Source of the DNA: Streptomyces sp. NRRL B-24484
GTDB taxonomy: Bacteria; Actinomycetota; Actinomycetes; Streptomycetales; Streptomycetaceae
Direction: 5' to 3'
NCBI RefSeq assembly: GCF_000717715.1
Contig: NZ_JOAI01000023.1
Span: forward strand, 124,001 to 188,000
DNA length: 64,000 nt
Positions within the stretch are counted from its first letter, which is position 1. Each line of letters begins with the position of its first letter. The notes beneath the pieces were generated by a model. It saw only the letters and a list, made by a program, of their open reading frames with translations, was not told the origin of the DNA and did no database searches. The translations under genes and the position numbers were made by a program. Positions 43,606 through 52,690 of the stretch are shown here, piece by piece.

Positions 43606-43629
43606 TTTGAACTGACTGGTCAGTTCAAA
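43606..43629. promoter_or_regulatory. TetR-type operator palindrome
   Basis: TTTGAACTGAC-tg-GTCAGTTCAAA is a perfect 11-bp inverted repeat with a 2-bp centre, ending 17 bp before the ATG of the ABC ATPase gene at 43647. Its size, symmetry and AT-rich ends fit a TetR operator. The TetR gene at 46764 ends this operon and is the probable ligand. Confidence 0.8.
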
Positions 43630-43646
43630 AACGGGGGAGGGGCGCC

Positions 43647-44405
43647 ATGGCCGACCGGAACACCGCCGGGGCCGCCGTCCGCGCCGAGGCGCTGTCACTG
43701 CGCGGAGCACGCGGCTGGGTCTACCGGGACGTCGGGTTCGAGGCGCCACCGGGCGCCCTGGTCGCCCTGGAGGGCGAGGCCGGCACCGGCCGCACCTCCC
43801 TGCTGCTGACCCTCGCCGGACGGATGCGGCCCACCGGCGGCAGCGCCTCCGTCGACGGCCTGGAACTGCCCCGGCACGCCGCGAGGGTCCGCCGGATCGC
43901 CGCCCTCGGCCCCGTCCCCGGCGTCAACGAGCCCGACCCGGCGCTCAGCGTCGCCGCCCACCTGCGCGAGCAGCTCCACCTGCACGGGCGCCCGTTCGCC
44001 CCCCTGGTGCGCCGCGGCACCGACCGGCGGGCCGCCGAGGCGCTCGCCGCCGCCGGACTCGACCCCGACCGGCTGCCCGAAGGGCTGCACACCCCCGCCC
44101 GGGAACTCGGCGCGCTCGACCGGCTACGGCTCTCCACCGCGCTCGCCCTGATCGGCGGACCCCGGCTGCTCTGCGCCGACGACATCGACGACCGCCTCGA
44201 CGACACCGCCCGCCGCGCCGCCTGGCAGCTGCTCCGCGACGTCGCCGACCGCGGCACCACCGTGCTGGCCACCACCACCGACGCCGGCCGCGCCGCCGGC
44301 CTCGCCGACCTGACGGCGCGCACCGCGCCCGCCGAGGTCCCCGCGAAGACCGCCGCGGAGACCGCCGCGGCACCCGAGGAGGAGGCCGCCGATGCGCGCG
44401 CTTAG
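43647..44405 (+). CDS. ABC transporter ATP-binding protein, degenerate Walker A
   Basis: The product has 252 residues. The P-loop reads EGEAGTGRTSLLLTLAG, with Arg in place of the invariant Lys. The signature region is ARELGALDRLRLSTALAL, far from LSGGQ, and the Walker B site is LLCADDIDD. It resembles reduced ATPase partners of YhgE/Pip exporters. Its 3' end overlaps the following gene by 14 bp, so the two are coupled. Whether it hydrolyses ATP is doubtful. Confidence 0.78.
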   Translation: MADRNTAGAAVRAEALSLRGARGWVYRDVGFEAPPGALVALEGEAGTGRTSLLLTLAGRMRPTGGSASVDGLELPRHAARVRRIAALGPVPGVNEPDPALSVAAHLREQLHLHGRPFAPLVRRGTDRRAAEALAAAGLDPDRLPEGLHTPARELGALDRLRLSTALALIGGPRLLCADDIDDRLDDTARRAAWQLLRDVADRGTTVLATTTDAGRAAGLADLTARTAPAEVPAKTAAETAAAPEEEAADARA

Positions 44406-46650
44406 CCTGGCCCGCCTGGAGTTCGGCCGCTTCTCGCGCGGTCGGCTGCCCCGCGCCGCGATGGTCGCCCTGCTGCTGCTCCCGCTGCTGTACGGCGCCC
44501 TCTACCTCTGGTCGTTCTGGGACCCGTACGGCCGCCTCGACAAGCTGCCGGTCGCCCTCGTCAACGAGGACCGCGCCGTCACCGTCGAGGGCAACCGGGT
44601 CGACGCCGGGCACGACCTGACCGCCAAGCTCCGGCAGAGCCACACCTTCGGCTGGCAGGAGACCACCGCCGCCGACGCCGAGAAGGGCCTCGCCTCCGGC
44701 CGCTACTACCTGACCCTCACCATCCCCGCCGGCTTCAGCGCCGGCATCGCCAGCAGCAACGGCGACCACCCGGAGCGCGGCACCCTCCAGGTGCGCACCA
44801 ACGACTCCAACAACTACGTCGTCGGGTCGATCTCCAAGACGGTGTTCAGCGAGGTCCGGGCCGCGGCCAGCGCCAAGGCCTCCGCCGGGTTCTACGACAA
44901 GGTCTTCCTCGGCTTCTCCGACCTGCACGACCGCACCGCGCAGGCCGCCGACGGCGCCCACCGGCTCGCCGACGGCACCGCCCGGGCCAAGGACGGCTCG
45001 GCGAAGCTCGCCGACGGCTCCGCCCGCGTGAAGGACGGCGCCGACCGGCTCGCCGCCGGCGGCCGCACCGCCAGCACCGGCGCCGCCGACCTCGCCACCG
45101 GCCTGGACCGGGCCAAGCAGGGCAGCAGCAGCCTCGACGACGGCATCGCCCGGATCGACGACGGCCTCGCCAAGGTCACCACCGGCGCCCAGCAGGTCGC
45201 CGACGGCACCCGCCGGCTCACCGACGAGGTCGACCCGGTGGCCCGGAAGCTCTCCCCGGTGCTGCACACGTACCCGGAGCAGATCCGCACCGCCGCCCGG
45301 CTCACCGCCGACGCCGCCGGGAAGCTCTCCACCGACCTGAAGGACCTGCCCGCCCGCTCCTCGGCCGTCCTCGCCGACGCCCGCCGGGTGTCCGCCGACG
45401 CCGACGCCTCGTACGCCCGGTACTGCCCCGGCGGCGCCCCCGCCCCGGGCCGCGACGCCGAGGACTGCCGGGAGGCGGCCGAACTCTCCGCCATCGGCCA
45501 CCGCCTGGTCGCCGTCGCCGAGCACACCGACGCCGTGGTCCAGCGGGCGGCACCCCGGCTGGCGGACGTCGCGGCCCGCGCCGACGACGTGCAGACGGCC
45601 GCCCGGAAGCTCGCCGACCCCGACCTCGCCGCCGAGTTCGACGCCAAGGTCGCCGACCTCCACCGGCTGGACGACGGCGCCCACCGGGTCGCCGACGGCG
45701 CCGCGAAGGTCAAGCAGGGCACCGCCGCCGCCCTCACCGGCATCCGCGGCCTCGACAGCGGTCTCGGCAAGCTCGACGACGGCGCCCACCGCCTCTCCGG
45801 CGGCGTCTACCGGCTCTCCACCGGCATGGCCGACCTCGACTCCGCCACCGGGCAGATCGCCGACGGCATCGGCCGCCTCGACGACGGCCTGGGCCCCCTC
45901 GCCGACGGCTCCGGCCGGCTCGCCACCGGCCTGCAGGACGGTGCCGCGAAGATCCCCGACTACACCGACGGCCAGCGCGCCGCCCGCGCCGCCGCGATGA
46001 GCGACCCGGTCGCCCTCGCCCGGCAGGAGCTCAACAAGGCGCCCAACTACGGCACCGGCTTCGCCCCGTACTTCGTGCCGCTCGCCCTCTGGGTCGGCGC
46101 GATGGTGACCTACATGCTGATGCGCCCCCTCGGTCCGCGCGCCCTCGCCGGCAACGCGCCCGCCTGGCGGGTCGCCCTGGCCGGCTGGCTGCCGGCCGCC
46201 GCGATCGGCCTCGCCCAGGCCGCCGCACTGATCGGCGTGCTGCACTGGGGCCTCGGCCTGCAGCCCGAGCGGACGGCCGGACTGCTCGGCTACCTCGCGC
46301 TCACCGTGCTCTGCTTCACCGCGCTGATGCAGTGGATCAACGCCCGCTTCGGCCCGGCCGGCCGACTGCTGGCCCTCGCCCTGCTGATGCTGCAGCTCAC
46401 CTCGGCGGGCGGCACCTACCCCGTCGAGTCGAGCCCCGGGTTCTTCAACGCGATCCACCCCTTCCTGCCGATGACCTACGTGGTCGCCGGACTGCGCAGG
46501 CTGATCAGCGGCGGCGACCTCACCGCCGTGTGGACGGGCAGCGCCGTGCTCGCCGCCTTTTGGGTCGGTGCGCTCGCGCTCACCGTGCTGACCGCCCGCG
46601 GCCGCCAGGTCTGGACGCTCTCCCGGCTGCACCCCGAGCTGTCGCTCTGA
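44392..46650 (+). CDS. YhgE/Pip-family membrane protein (ABC-2-like export)
   Basis: The product has 752 residues. One helix near the start (AMVALLLLPLLYGALYLWSF) is followed by an extracellular YhgE domain with PVALVNEDRAV and long repeats of the kind LADGTARAKDGSAKLADGSA (coiled-coil-like heptads) between about 180 and 520. Five to six C-terminal helices follow (from YFVPLALWVGAMVTYMLM). Family members are linked to phage/bacteriocin receptors and to type VII export. It is co-transcribed with the ATPase. Confidence 0.87.
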   Translation: MRALSLARLEFGRFSRGRLPRAAMVALLLLPLLYGALYLWSFWDPYGRLDKLPVALVNEDRAVTVEGNRVDAGHDLTAKLRQSHTFGWQETTAADAEKGLASGRYYLTLTIPAGFSAGIASSNGDHPERGTLQVRTNDSNNYVVGSISKTVFSEVRAAASAKASAGFYDKVFLGFSDLHDRTAQAADGAHRLADGTARAKDGSAKLADGSARVKDGADRLAAGGRTASTGAADLATGLDRAKQGSSSLDDGIARIDDGLAKVTTGAQQVADGTRRLTDEVDPVARKLSPVLHTYPEQIRTAARLTADAAGKLSTDLKDLPARSSAVLADARRVSADADASYARYCPGGAPAPGRDAEDCREAAELSAIGHRLVAVAEHTDAVVQRAAPRLADVAARADDVQTAARKLADPDLAAEFDAKVADLHRLDDGAHRVADGAAKVKQGTAAALTGIRGLDSGLGKLDDGAHRLSGGVYRLSTGMADLDSATGQIADGIGRLDDGLGPLADGSGRLATGLQDGAAKIPDYTDGQRAARAAAMSDPVALARQELNKAPNYGTGFAPYFVPLALWVGAMVTYMLMRPLGPRALAGNAPAWRVALAGWLPAAAIGLAQAAALIGVLHWGLGLQPERTAGLLGYLALTVLCFTALMQWINARFGPAGRLLALALLMLQLTSAGGTYPVESSPGFFNAIHPFLPMTYVVAGLRRLISGGDLTAVWTGSAVLAAFWVGALALTVLTARGRQVWTLSRLHPELSL

Positions 46651-46763
46651 CACCCGGCCGGACCCTGCCGGGCGCGCGGTACGATCCGCGCGCCCGGCAT
46701 TCTTCGTCTCCCACCCACCCGGCGCCGGACGGCGTCGGTGCCCCCACCCACCCGGAAGCACCC

Positions 46764-47348
46764 ATGAGCCAACGCCGCAGCGCGACCCGGCAGAAGCTGT
46801 ACGAGGCCGCCGTCACCCTCATCGCCGAGAAGGGCTTCTCCGCCACCACCGTCGACGAGATCGCCGAACGCGCCCAGGTGGCCAAGGGCACCGTCTACTA
46901 CAACTTCGCCAGCAAGACCGAGCTGTTCGAGGGCCTGCTCAAGCACGGCACCGGGCTGCTCACCGACTCGCTGCGGGAGGCCGCCGAGGGCAGACCGCCG
47001 ATGGAGGGCCTCGACGCGATGATCCGGGCCGGCCTGGTCTTCATCGCCGCCTACCCGTCCTTCGCACAGCTCTTCGTCGCCGAGACCTGGCGGACCAACC
47101 GGGCCTGGCACGAGTCGCTGCGGATGATGCGCGACAGCGCCGTCGCCGTGGTCGCCGCGGTGCTCGACGAGGCCGTCGGCGAGGGCCTGCTCTCGGACGA
47201 CCTGGACACCCAGCTGATCGCCTCGGCGCTGTTCGGCATGGTCCTGGTGGTCGCCCTCGACTGGCTGGCCTTCCAGCCCGACCGCAGCCTGGACGACGTG
47301 CACGCCGCCCTCGTCCGCCTCGTCCACGGCCGCATCACCCCGGCCTAG
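46764..47348 (+). CDS. TetR family transcriptional regulator
   Basis: The product has 194 residues. The N-terminal HTH is LIAEKGFSATTVDEIAERAQVAKGTVYYNFASKTELFEGLL. The rest is the ligand-binding helical domain. It is the last gene of the ABC-YhgE unit, with the palindrome at 43606-43629 as its likely operator, giving feedback repression of the exporter. Confidence 0.92.
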   Translation: MSQRRSATRQKLYEAAVTLIAEKGFSATTVDEIAERAQVAKGTVYYNFASKTELFEGLLKHGTGLLTDSLREAAEGRPPMEGLDAMIRAGLVFIAAYPSFAQLFVAETWRTNRAWHESLRMMRDSAVAVVAAVLDEAVGEGLLSDDLDTQLIASALFGMVLVVALDWLAFQPDRSLDDVHAALVRLVHGRITPA

Positions 47349-47377
47349 GGCCGTCACCGAAGGCGTACGGGATGCGC

Positions 47378-47413
47378 CACAGGGGCGGGAGGTGCCCCCA
47401 CCCGCCCCTTGTG
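47378..47413. terminator. Bidirectional terminator between convergent genes
   Basis: CACAGGGGCGGG (47378-47389) pairs with CCCGCCCCTTGTG (47401-47413) with one extra base in the right arm. It lies between the TetR stop (47348) and the P450 stop (47435). Confidence 0.75.
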
Positions 47414-47434
47414 GTGCACCTCCCGATGACGGCG

Positions 47435-48646
47435 TCAGCCGATCCGCACCGGCAGCTTCCGCACGCTGTTGGAGACGAACGAGGCGATCGGCTCGGGGGC
47501 CGGACCGTCCGCCGCCACCAGCGTCGGGTAGCGGCCGAACAGCCCGCGCAGCGCCGTCTCCGCCTCCAGCCGGGCCAGTCCGGCGCCCAGGCAGAAGTGC
47601 GGCCCGTGCCCGAGGGACAGGTGCCGCGACGGCGCCCGGGTGATATCGAACCGGTCCGCCTCCGGGTGGTGCCCGGAGTCCCGCCCGGCGGCCGCGTACG
47701 AGGCCAGCAGCGCCTCGCCGCGCCGGATCAGCACCCCGCCGACCTCGATGTCCTCGGCCGCGTAGCGCAGCGGGAACTGGCCGACCGGAGAGTCGTACCG
47801 CAGGGTCTCCTCGACCACTGCCGACCAGGTCGCCTTCCCGTCCAGCACCAGCTGCAGCTGGTCCGGGTGGGCCAGCAGCGCCCGCACCGCGTTGGTGATC
47901 AGGTTCAGCGTGGTCTCGTGCCCGGCGACCAGCATCAGCAGCAGGGTGCCCACCAGCTCCTGCTCGGAGAGCCGGTCGCCCTCCTCGCGGGCGGCGATGA
48001 GGTCGGTGGTGAGGTCGTCGCCCGGCTGCTCCCGCTTGGCGGCGATCACCGAGCCGAGCAGCGCGAACAGGCCCTGCTGGGCGGCGATCGCGGCCTGCGG
48101 GGTCGCCGAGCTGGACACCAGGGTGTCGGACAGCTCGTGCAGCTCGTCCTGCTGCGTCACGTCCAGGCCGAGGAGTTCACCGATGACCTGCATCGGCAGC
48201 GGGTAGGCGAAGTGCTCCCGCAGGTCGAACTCGCCCTCCAGCCCGGCCAGTCCGTCGAGCAGCCGCTCGGCGCGCGCCTCGACCGCGGGCGCCAGCTCGG
48301 CGATCCGGCGCGGGGTGAACGCCTGGGTGACCAGGCCGCGCAGCCGCCGGTGGTCGGCGCCGTCCGCGGTGACCATGCCGGGCACCGTGACGAAGTTGAG
48401 CAGCGGCCAGCCCTCGGGCAGCCGTCCCTCGCGGAAGGTCGTCCACAGCTGCGCGTTCTTGCCGACCCGCGGGTCGGCGAGCAGCTCCTGCAGGGTGTCG
48501 TGGTGGGTTATCGCCCAGACCACCACCCCGCCAGGGAGTTCCACCAGGACCGCCGGCCCGGCCTCCCGGAGCCGGGCGTTCTCGGTGTGCTGGTCGCGTC
48601 CGAAGGGGTCGAGTCTGACGGGGGCGGGACGGTCGGCGGTGTCCAT
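47435..48646 (-). CDS. Cytochrome P450, second P450 of the conservon
   Basis: The product has 403 residues. I-helix LVAGHETTLNLI, E-x-x-R in EETLRYDSP, and heme loop LGHGPHFCLGAGLARLE are all intact. It resembles CYP105/107-like Streptomyces enzymes. It lies downstream of another P450 in the conservon and its start lies inside the end of that gene. A role in the G-protein-like signalling system of conservons has been proposed for such P450s; the substrate is unknown. ATG at 48646 follows GAAAGG. Confidence 0.9.
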   Translation of the reverse strand: MDTADRPAPVRLDPFGRDQHTENARLREAGPAVLVELPGGVVVWAITHHDTLQELLADPRVGKNAQLWTTFREGRLPEGWPLLNFVTVPGMVTADGADHRRLRGLVTQAFTPRRIAELAPAVEARAERLLDGLAGLEGEFDLREHFAYPLPMQVIGELLGLDVTQQDELHELSDTLVSSSATPQAAIAAQQGLFALLGSVIAAKREQPGDDLTTDLIAAREEGDRLSEQELVGTLLLMLVAGHETTLNLITNAVRALLAHPDQLQLVLDGKATWSAVVEETLRYDSPVGQFPLRYAAEDIEVGGVLIRRGEALLASYAAAGRDSGHHPEADRFDITRAPSRHLSLGHGPHFCLGAGLARLEAETALRGLFGRYPTLVAADGPAPEPIASFVSNSVRKLPVRIG

Positions 48647-49929
48647 GTCGGCCTTTCGGACGCGGCGGGGCGGGGCGGGGAGAACGCGCTGTACAGCACC
48701 GGCAGGTCGACCAGGGCGCGCGACCAGGGCGACGGCCGCCACGTCAACTCGCCCGCCGGCACGGCGAGCTGCAGGTCCGGCAGCCGGTGCAGCAGGGTCT
48801 CGACGGCGGTCTCGACGATCAGCCGGGCCGGGTGCTGGGCCGGGCAGACGTGCCGGCCGGCGCCCCAGGCGAGGTGCGCCCGGTTGCCGCCGATGCCGTC
48901 CGGGCCGTGCACCGCCGGGTCCGCGTTCGCCCCCGCGAGGCCGAGCACCAGCATGTCGCCGGCGCTGATGTACTGGCCGCCGAGCACGGTGTCGCCGGTC
49001 GCCCACCGGCCGGGGAAGTTCTGCGTCGGCGGGTCCCGCCAGAGCACCTCGTCCAGGGCGTCCGAGACGCTGAGGCGCCCGCCGGTCAGCGTGGAGCGGA
49101 AGCGGCGGTCGGTCAGCAGCAGCCGCAGCGCGTTGCCCGTCCAGTTGATGGTCGTCTCGTTGCCCGCGACGAGGATCACCACCAGGTGGTGCACCGCCTC
49201 CTCGTCGGTCAGGCCCGCCTGGTGCGCCAGCAGCCAGGAGGTGAGGTCGGCGCCGGGCTGCTCGCGGCGGCGCCGCACCAGGTCGACCAGGATCGCCTGG
49301 AACTCGGCATTGGCCCGCACCGACTTCTCGCTGCTGTCCACGAAGTGGCTGATCAGCTCGATCAGGTGCGGGCCGGCCTCGGCGGGCAGACCGAGCAGCT
49401 GGGTGAAGACCAGCAGCGGCAGCCGCCGGGCGTACTGGGCGATCAGGTCGGCGGTGCCGTCCGGGCCCCAGCCGTCGATCAGCGCGTTGGCGGCCGCCTC
49501 GGTGGTGGTGCGCAGCTGCCGGTGGTCGATCCTGGACAGCGTGTCGGCGACGGCCGAGCGCAGCCGCTGGTGCTCGGCGCCGTCCAGGTTGAGCAGGGTC
49601 GGCCGCCAGGCGGTCATCGGCAGCAGCCGGGAGTCCGCGGCCAGCCGGCCCTCCCGGGCGACCCGCCAGCGCCGCGAGTCCTTGGAGAACAGCGCCTCGT
49701 TGCGGGTGAGTTCGAGCAGCTCGGGGTAGCCGAGGACGAGCCAGGCCTCGACGCCGGGCTCCAGCTCGATCGGGGCGACCGGCCCGTGCTGCTCGCGGAG
49801 CCGGGCGTACAGGCCGTGCGGGTCGTCGGAGACCGCCGGGCCGTACAGCGGCGCGGGGCGGCCGCCGGCCCGGTGCATCGGGCAGCCGGGCGGTGGCACC
49901 GGACCGGTCTCCGGCAGGGGGCTGGTCAT
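48508..49929 (-). CDS. cvnE: Cytochrome P450, first P450 of the conservon (CvnE-like)
   Basis: The product has 473 residues. I-helix VAGNETTINWTG and heme loop AWGAGRHVCPAQHPARL (Cys ligand) are present. E-x-x-R is in LDEVLWRDPP. After the family-typical end (DLPVLYSAFSPP) the frame continues about 50 Pro/Ser-rich residues and overlaps the next P450 by 139 bp, so the true stop may have been lost. Its ATG overlaps the CvnD stop by ATGA (49926-49929), tying it to the conservon. Confidence 0.88.
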   Translation of the reverse strand: MTSPLPETGPVPPPGCPMHRAGGRPAPLYGPAVSDDPHGLYARLREQHGPVAPIELEPGVEAWLVLGYPELLELTRNEALFSKDSRRWRVAREGRLAADSRLLPMTAWRPTLLNLDGAEHQRLRSAVADTLSRIDHRQLRTTTEAAANALIDGWGPDGTADLIAQYARRLPLLVFTQLLGLPAEAGPHLIELISHFVDSSEKSVRANAEFQAILVDLVRRRREQPGADLTSWLLAHQAGLTDEEAVHHLVVILVAGNETTINWTGNALRLLLTDRRFRSTLTGGRLSVSDALDEVLWRDPPTQNFPGRWATGDTVLGGQYISAGDMLVLGLAGANADPAVHGPDGIGGNRAHLAWGAGRHVCPAQHPARLIVETAVETLLHRLPDLQLAVPAGELTWRPSPWSRALVDLPVLYSAFSPPRPAASERPTWTPPTVPPPSDSTPSDATSTPRTPGSGRPGRRSWWNSLAGWWSGR

Positions 49930-50528
49930 GGCTGGAGCTCCAGTACGGCCGTGGCGTGCAGATGGGCGACGAAGTCGATCAGCACGTCGTAGGCGGCCTG
50001 CCGGTCGCGGGCGTCGCAGTGCAGGATCGGCACGTCGGGCAGCAGGTCGAGCGCGTCGCGCAGCTCCTGCTCGGAGTGGCGCGCGGTGTCCGGGAAGACG
50101 TTGACCGCCACGGCGAACGGGATGCCCTGCTCCTCCAGCTGGCCGAGCACGTCGAAGCTCTCGCCGATCCGGCGGGTGTCCACCAGGGCGATCGCCCCGA
50201 GTGCACCGCGCGAGAGGTCCTCCCACAGCGGCCAGAAGCGCTCCTGCCCGGGGGTGCCGAACAGGTAGAGCGCGAGCTGCGGGTTGAGGGTGATCCGGCC
50301 GAAGTCGAGGGCGACGGTGGTGGTGGTCTTGCCCGTCCGGCCGGTGAGGTCGTCGATGCCGACGCCGGCCGCGGTCATGGTCTCCTCGGTGCGCAGCGGC
50401 GTGATCTCGCTGAGCGACCCGACGAGGGTGGTCTTGCCGACGCCGAAGGGCCCGGTGACGAGGACCTTGACGGCGCCCTGCACGGTGGAGGGCAGATAGG
50501 ACGGTTCAGCGGAGTTGGCGGAGGCCAA
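49926..50528 (-). CDS. cvnD: CvnD-type small GTPase
   Basis: The product has 200 residues. The P-loop is TGPFGVGKTTLVGS, the switch II-like D-x-x-G region is LYLFGTPGQERFW, and the NKxD position reads VNVFPD. The GTPase family (DUF5 / Mgl-like ATP/GTP-binding) is the fourth conservon gene, proposed to bind CvnB and the CvnA kinase. It overlaps the CvnC gene by 23 bp. Confidence 0.9.
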   Translation of the reverse strand: MASANSAEPSYLPSTVQGAVKVLVTGPFGVGKTTLVGSLSEITPLRTEETMTAAGVGIDDLTGRTGKTTTTVALDFGRITLNPQLALYLFGTPGQERFWPLWEDLSRGALGAIALVDTRRIGESFDVLGQLEEQGIPFAVAVNVFPDTARHSEQELRDALDLLPDVPILHCDARDRQAAYDVLIDFVAHLHATAVLELQP

Positions 50529-50874
50529 CGAGCACCTCCTCGAGGAGCGACGTGGGCAGGCGGTCGGCCTGCGGGACGTCCGGCGACCGGTGGACGGCGG
50601 TCGCCGGGGGCAGGACCTGGACGGCGCCGAGGTCCCAGAGATCGCCGACCAGCACCTTCACCACGCTGAGCGGCAGGTGCAGGTGGGCGGAGATCTCGGC
50701 GATCGCGAGCAACTGCCCGCAGAGCGCCAGGATGCGCTGGTGTTCCCGGTTGAGCTCGGCCTCGCCGAGGTCCGCCCCGGGCACGGTGGAGACCAGGCTC
50801 TCCAGTGCCAGGACGTTCCGGCTGGGCCGGCTCCGGCCGCCCGTGATCACGTACGGCCGGACCGGGCCGCTCAC
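50506..50874 (-). CDS. cvnC: CvnC, DUF742 protein
   Basis: The product has 122 residues starting MSGPVRPYVITGGRSRPSRN. DUF742 features are RPYVITGGR near the start and LSVVKVLVGDLWDLGAVQV, a winged-helix-like core. It belongs to the conserved cvnA-B-C-D order and probably bridges CvnB and CvnD. It overlaps both neighbours by a few bases. Confidence 0.9.
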   Translation of the reverse strand: MSGPVRPYVITGGRSRPSRNVLALESLVSTVPGADLGEAELNREHQRILALCGQLLAIAEISAHLHLPLSVVKVLVGDLWDLGAVQVLPPATAVHRSPDVPQADRLPTSLLEEVLVGLRQLR

Positions 50875-51284
50875 CGCGCGTCCCCGGCCGCCTGCTCCAT
50901 CCGGGGCGGACTGGTCAGGTGGGTGCCGATCCGCTCGACCATCACCTGCATCTGATAGGCCACCAGGCCGGCGTCGACCGCCTCGCCGGTGACCACCGCG
51001 AGGTGGGCGCCGGCGCCGGCCGCGACGATGAACAGGTAGCCGCCGCCGTACTCGACGACGATCTGCCGGGTCGCACTGGTCGGGCCGCCGAAGCCCTGCG
51101 CCACGCCGCGGGCGAGTGACTGCAGACCGGAACAGGCGGCGGCGAGCCGCTCGGCGTCGTCACGGCCGATCTTGGCGCTGCGGCCGATCTCCAGGCCGTC
51201 GTTGGACACCACGACGGCGTGCTGCACCTCCGGCACGGCGACGATGTCCGCGAGAAGCCAGCCGAGGTCAGGGTTGGTGGTCAT
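50871..51284 (-). CDS. cvnB: CvnB, roadblock/LC7 protein
   Basis: The product has 137 residues. It begins MTTNPDLGWLLADIVAVPEVQHAVVVSNDGLEIG, the roadblock/LC7 opening with a hydrophobic strand and SNDG loop. The family acts as a regulator of small GTPases, here CvnD. The ATG at 51284 lies 17 bp inside the CvnA end. Confidence 0.9.
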   Translation of the reverse strand: MTTNPDLGWLLADIVAVPEVQHAVVVSNDGLEIGRSAKIGRDDAERLAAACSGLQSLARGVAQGFGGPTSATRQIVVEYGGGYLFIVAAGAGAHLAVVTGEAVDAGLVAYQMQVMVERIGTHLTSPPRMEQAAGDAR

Positions 51285-52584
51285 AGAACTCTCCTGCGCG
51301 CAGGGGGTGTTGGGGGGAGGCGGGAAGCGTCCCGGCCGGCCCGGGGGCGGGCTCGGCCGGAGTGCCGTGCTGCTGGTCCTGCTGGTGCTGCGGGTTCTGC
51401 TGGTCCTGACCGGAACGGCCGGTGGCCGACCGGCCGCTGGCGGTGCCGGCCTGGAAGAGCGCCATGAAGGCCTGCGCCTCCCGGGCCGAGCGCTGCGGCG
51501 CGGCACCGGGCTGCTCGGCGGCGTGCTGCCGGCCGGCCGCGGGGGCGGCCCGCCGGCGGTTGGTGCGGCGCGGGAGCGCGCCGTCGGCGGGCGCGGCCTG
51601 CGGGGCCGGCCCGGCCACGGGTGACGAAGGGGCCGCCGGAACCGTGGGCACGGCCGGGGCGGAGACGGCGGCCGGGACGGCCGGCCCGTGCGGGAGCGGC
51701 TCGGTGAGCAGCGCGTTCGGCAGCAGCAGGACCACCCGCACACCGCCGTACGGCGAGGGCGCGGAGCTCAGCGTGACCCGGAACCCGTACTGCTCGGCCA
51801 GCCGACCGACCGCGGCGAGGCCCAGCTGCGGCACCTCGCCCAGCCGGGACACCTCCAGCCCGCCGCCGCCGGACAGCGCCGCCGCGGCCTTCTCCACCGC
51901 ACCCTCGGGCATGCCGACACCGGCGTCGTCGATCTCGATCACGGCGCCGTTGTGCACCGGCATCAGCGTGACGAACACCTGTGTGCTGGGCGGGGAGTAG
52001 CGGGTGGCGTTGTCCAGCAGCTCGGCGACCGCATGGATCAGCGCCTCCGCGGCGGCGCCCACCACCGCCGTCTCCAGCCGGCTGCGCACCACGACCCGCT
52101 GGAACGGCAGGATCCGCGACTGCGCGCCGCGGACGATGTCCTCCAGCGCGACCGGCTCGGGCCAGTGCCGGCCCGCCCGGGCCCCGCACAGCACCGCCAG
52201 CGTCTGGGCCAGCCGGGCCTGTTGGGCGGCCGCGTGGTCCGCCTTGAGTAGGCCCTCCAGCAGGACCGGGTCGTCGTGGTTGCGCTCCATCTCGTCCAGC
52301 CCGGCCTGCTGGTCGTGGGCCATCACCAGGATCCGGCGGGCGACGCTGAGGAAGGCGCGCTGGGTGCCGGCGGTGAGCTCCTGCTCGCGCTGGACGGCGG
52401 CGCTCTCGGCGCTGCGCCGGGCCAGTTCGCCGGCCAATCGACCGCGCAGCGAGTCGAGTTCGTGCTGCTGCTCGTCGAGCCGGCGGCGCAGGGTGCGGGT
52501 GACGGCCCGGTACCTCGCGGCGGTCAGGACCGCGGGGACGGCGAGGACAACGGCTGCCGCTGCGCACCACTGAGACATCGTCAC
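51268..52584 (-). CDS. cvnA: CvnA, sensor histidine-kinase-like protein
   Basis: The product has 438 residues. It has one N-terminal helix (VVLAVPAVLTAARY), a coiled segment (LDEQQHELDSL), and an HATPase domain with the N-box HAVAELLDNATRYSPP and the G1-like box IEIDDAGVGMPEGAVE. No phospho-accepting His region of a usual kinase is obvious, as typical for CvnA. A long Pro/Ala-rich C-terminal tail follows. GTG at 52584 is used; an ATG six bases on also fits. It heads the conservon. Confidence 0.88.
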   Translation of the reverse strand: MTMSQWCAAAAVVLAVPAVLTAARYRAVTRTLRRRLDEQQHELDSLRGRLAGELARRSAESAAVQREQELTAGTQRAFLSVARRILVMAHDQQAGLDEMERNHDDPVLLEGLLKADHAAAQQARLAQTLAVLCGARAGRHWPEPVALEDIVRGAQSRILPFQRVVVRSRLETAVVGAAAEALIHAVAELLDNATRYSPPSTQVFVTLMPVHNGAVIEIDDAGVGMPEGAVEKAAAALSGGGGLEVSRLGEVPQLGLAAVGRLAEQYGFRVTLSSAPSPYGGVRVVLLLPNALLTEPLPHGPAVPAAVSAPAVPTVPAAPSSPVAGPAPQAAPADGALPRRTNRRRAAPAAGRQHAAEQPGAAPQRSAREAQAFMALFQAGTASGRSATGRSGQDQQNPQHQQDQQHGTPAEPAPGPAGTLPASPQHPLRAGEFYDHQP

Positions 52585-52690
52585 GCGGCGAATTCTAGGA
52601 TGATGATCCTACGTATGTGTGAACGGATCGCCGGAACGGTGTTCTGAACGCGTCAATCGAGCGGGCCGGGCCGTGATGACGCGTCAATCC
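52585..52690 (-). promoter_or_regulatory. Upstream region of the conservon with palindrome and direct repeats
   Basis: AGGAT-GATG-ATCCT (52597-52610) is a 5-bp inverted repeat, and ACGCGTCAATC occurs twice (52648-52658 and 52679-52689), 31 bp apart. A TACGTA is also present at 52610-52615. No promoter boxes assigned. Confidence 0.45.

Noticed and set aside
52611..52617. TACGTA near cvnA as part of the cluster regulon
   Set aside because: A single core copy without a palindromic partner or repeats; likely chance.
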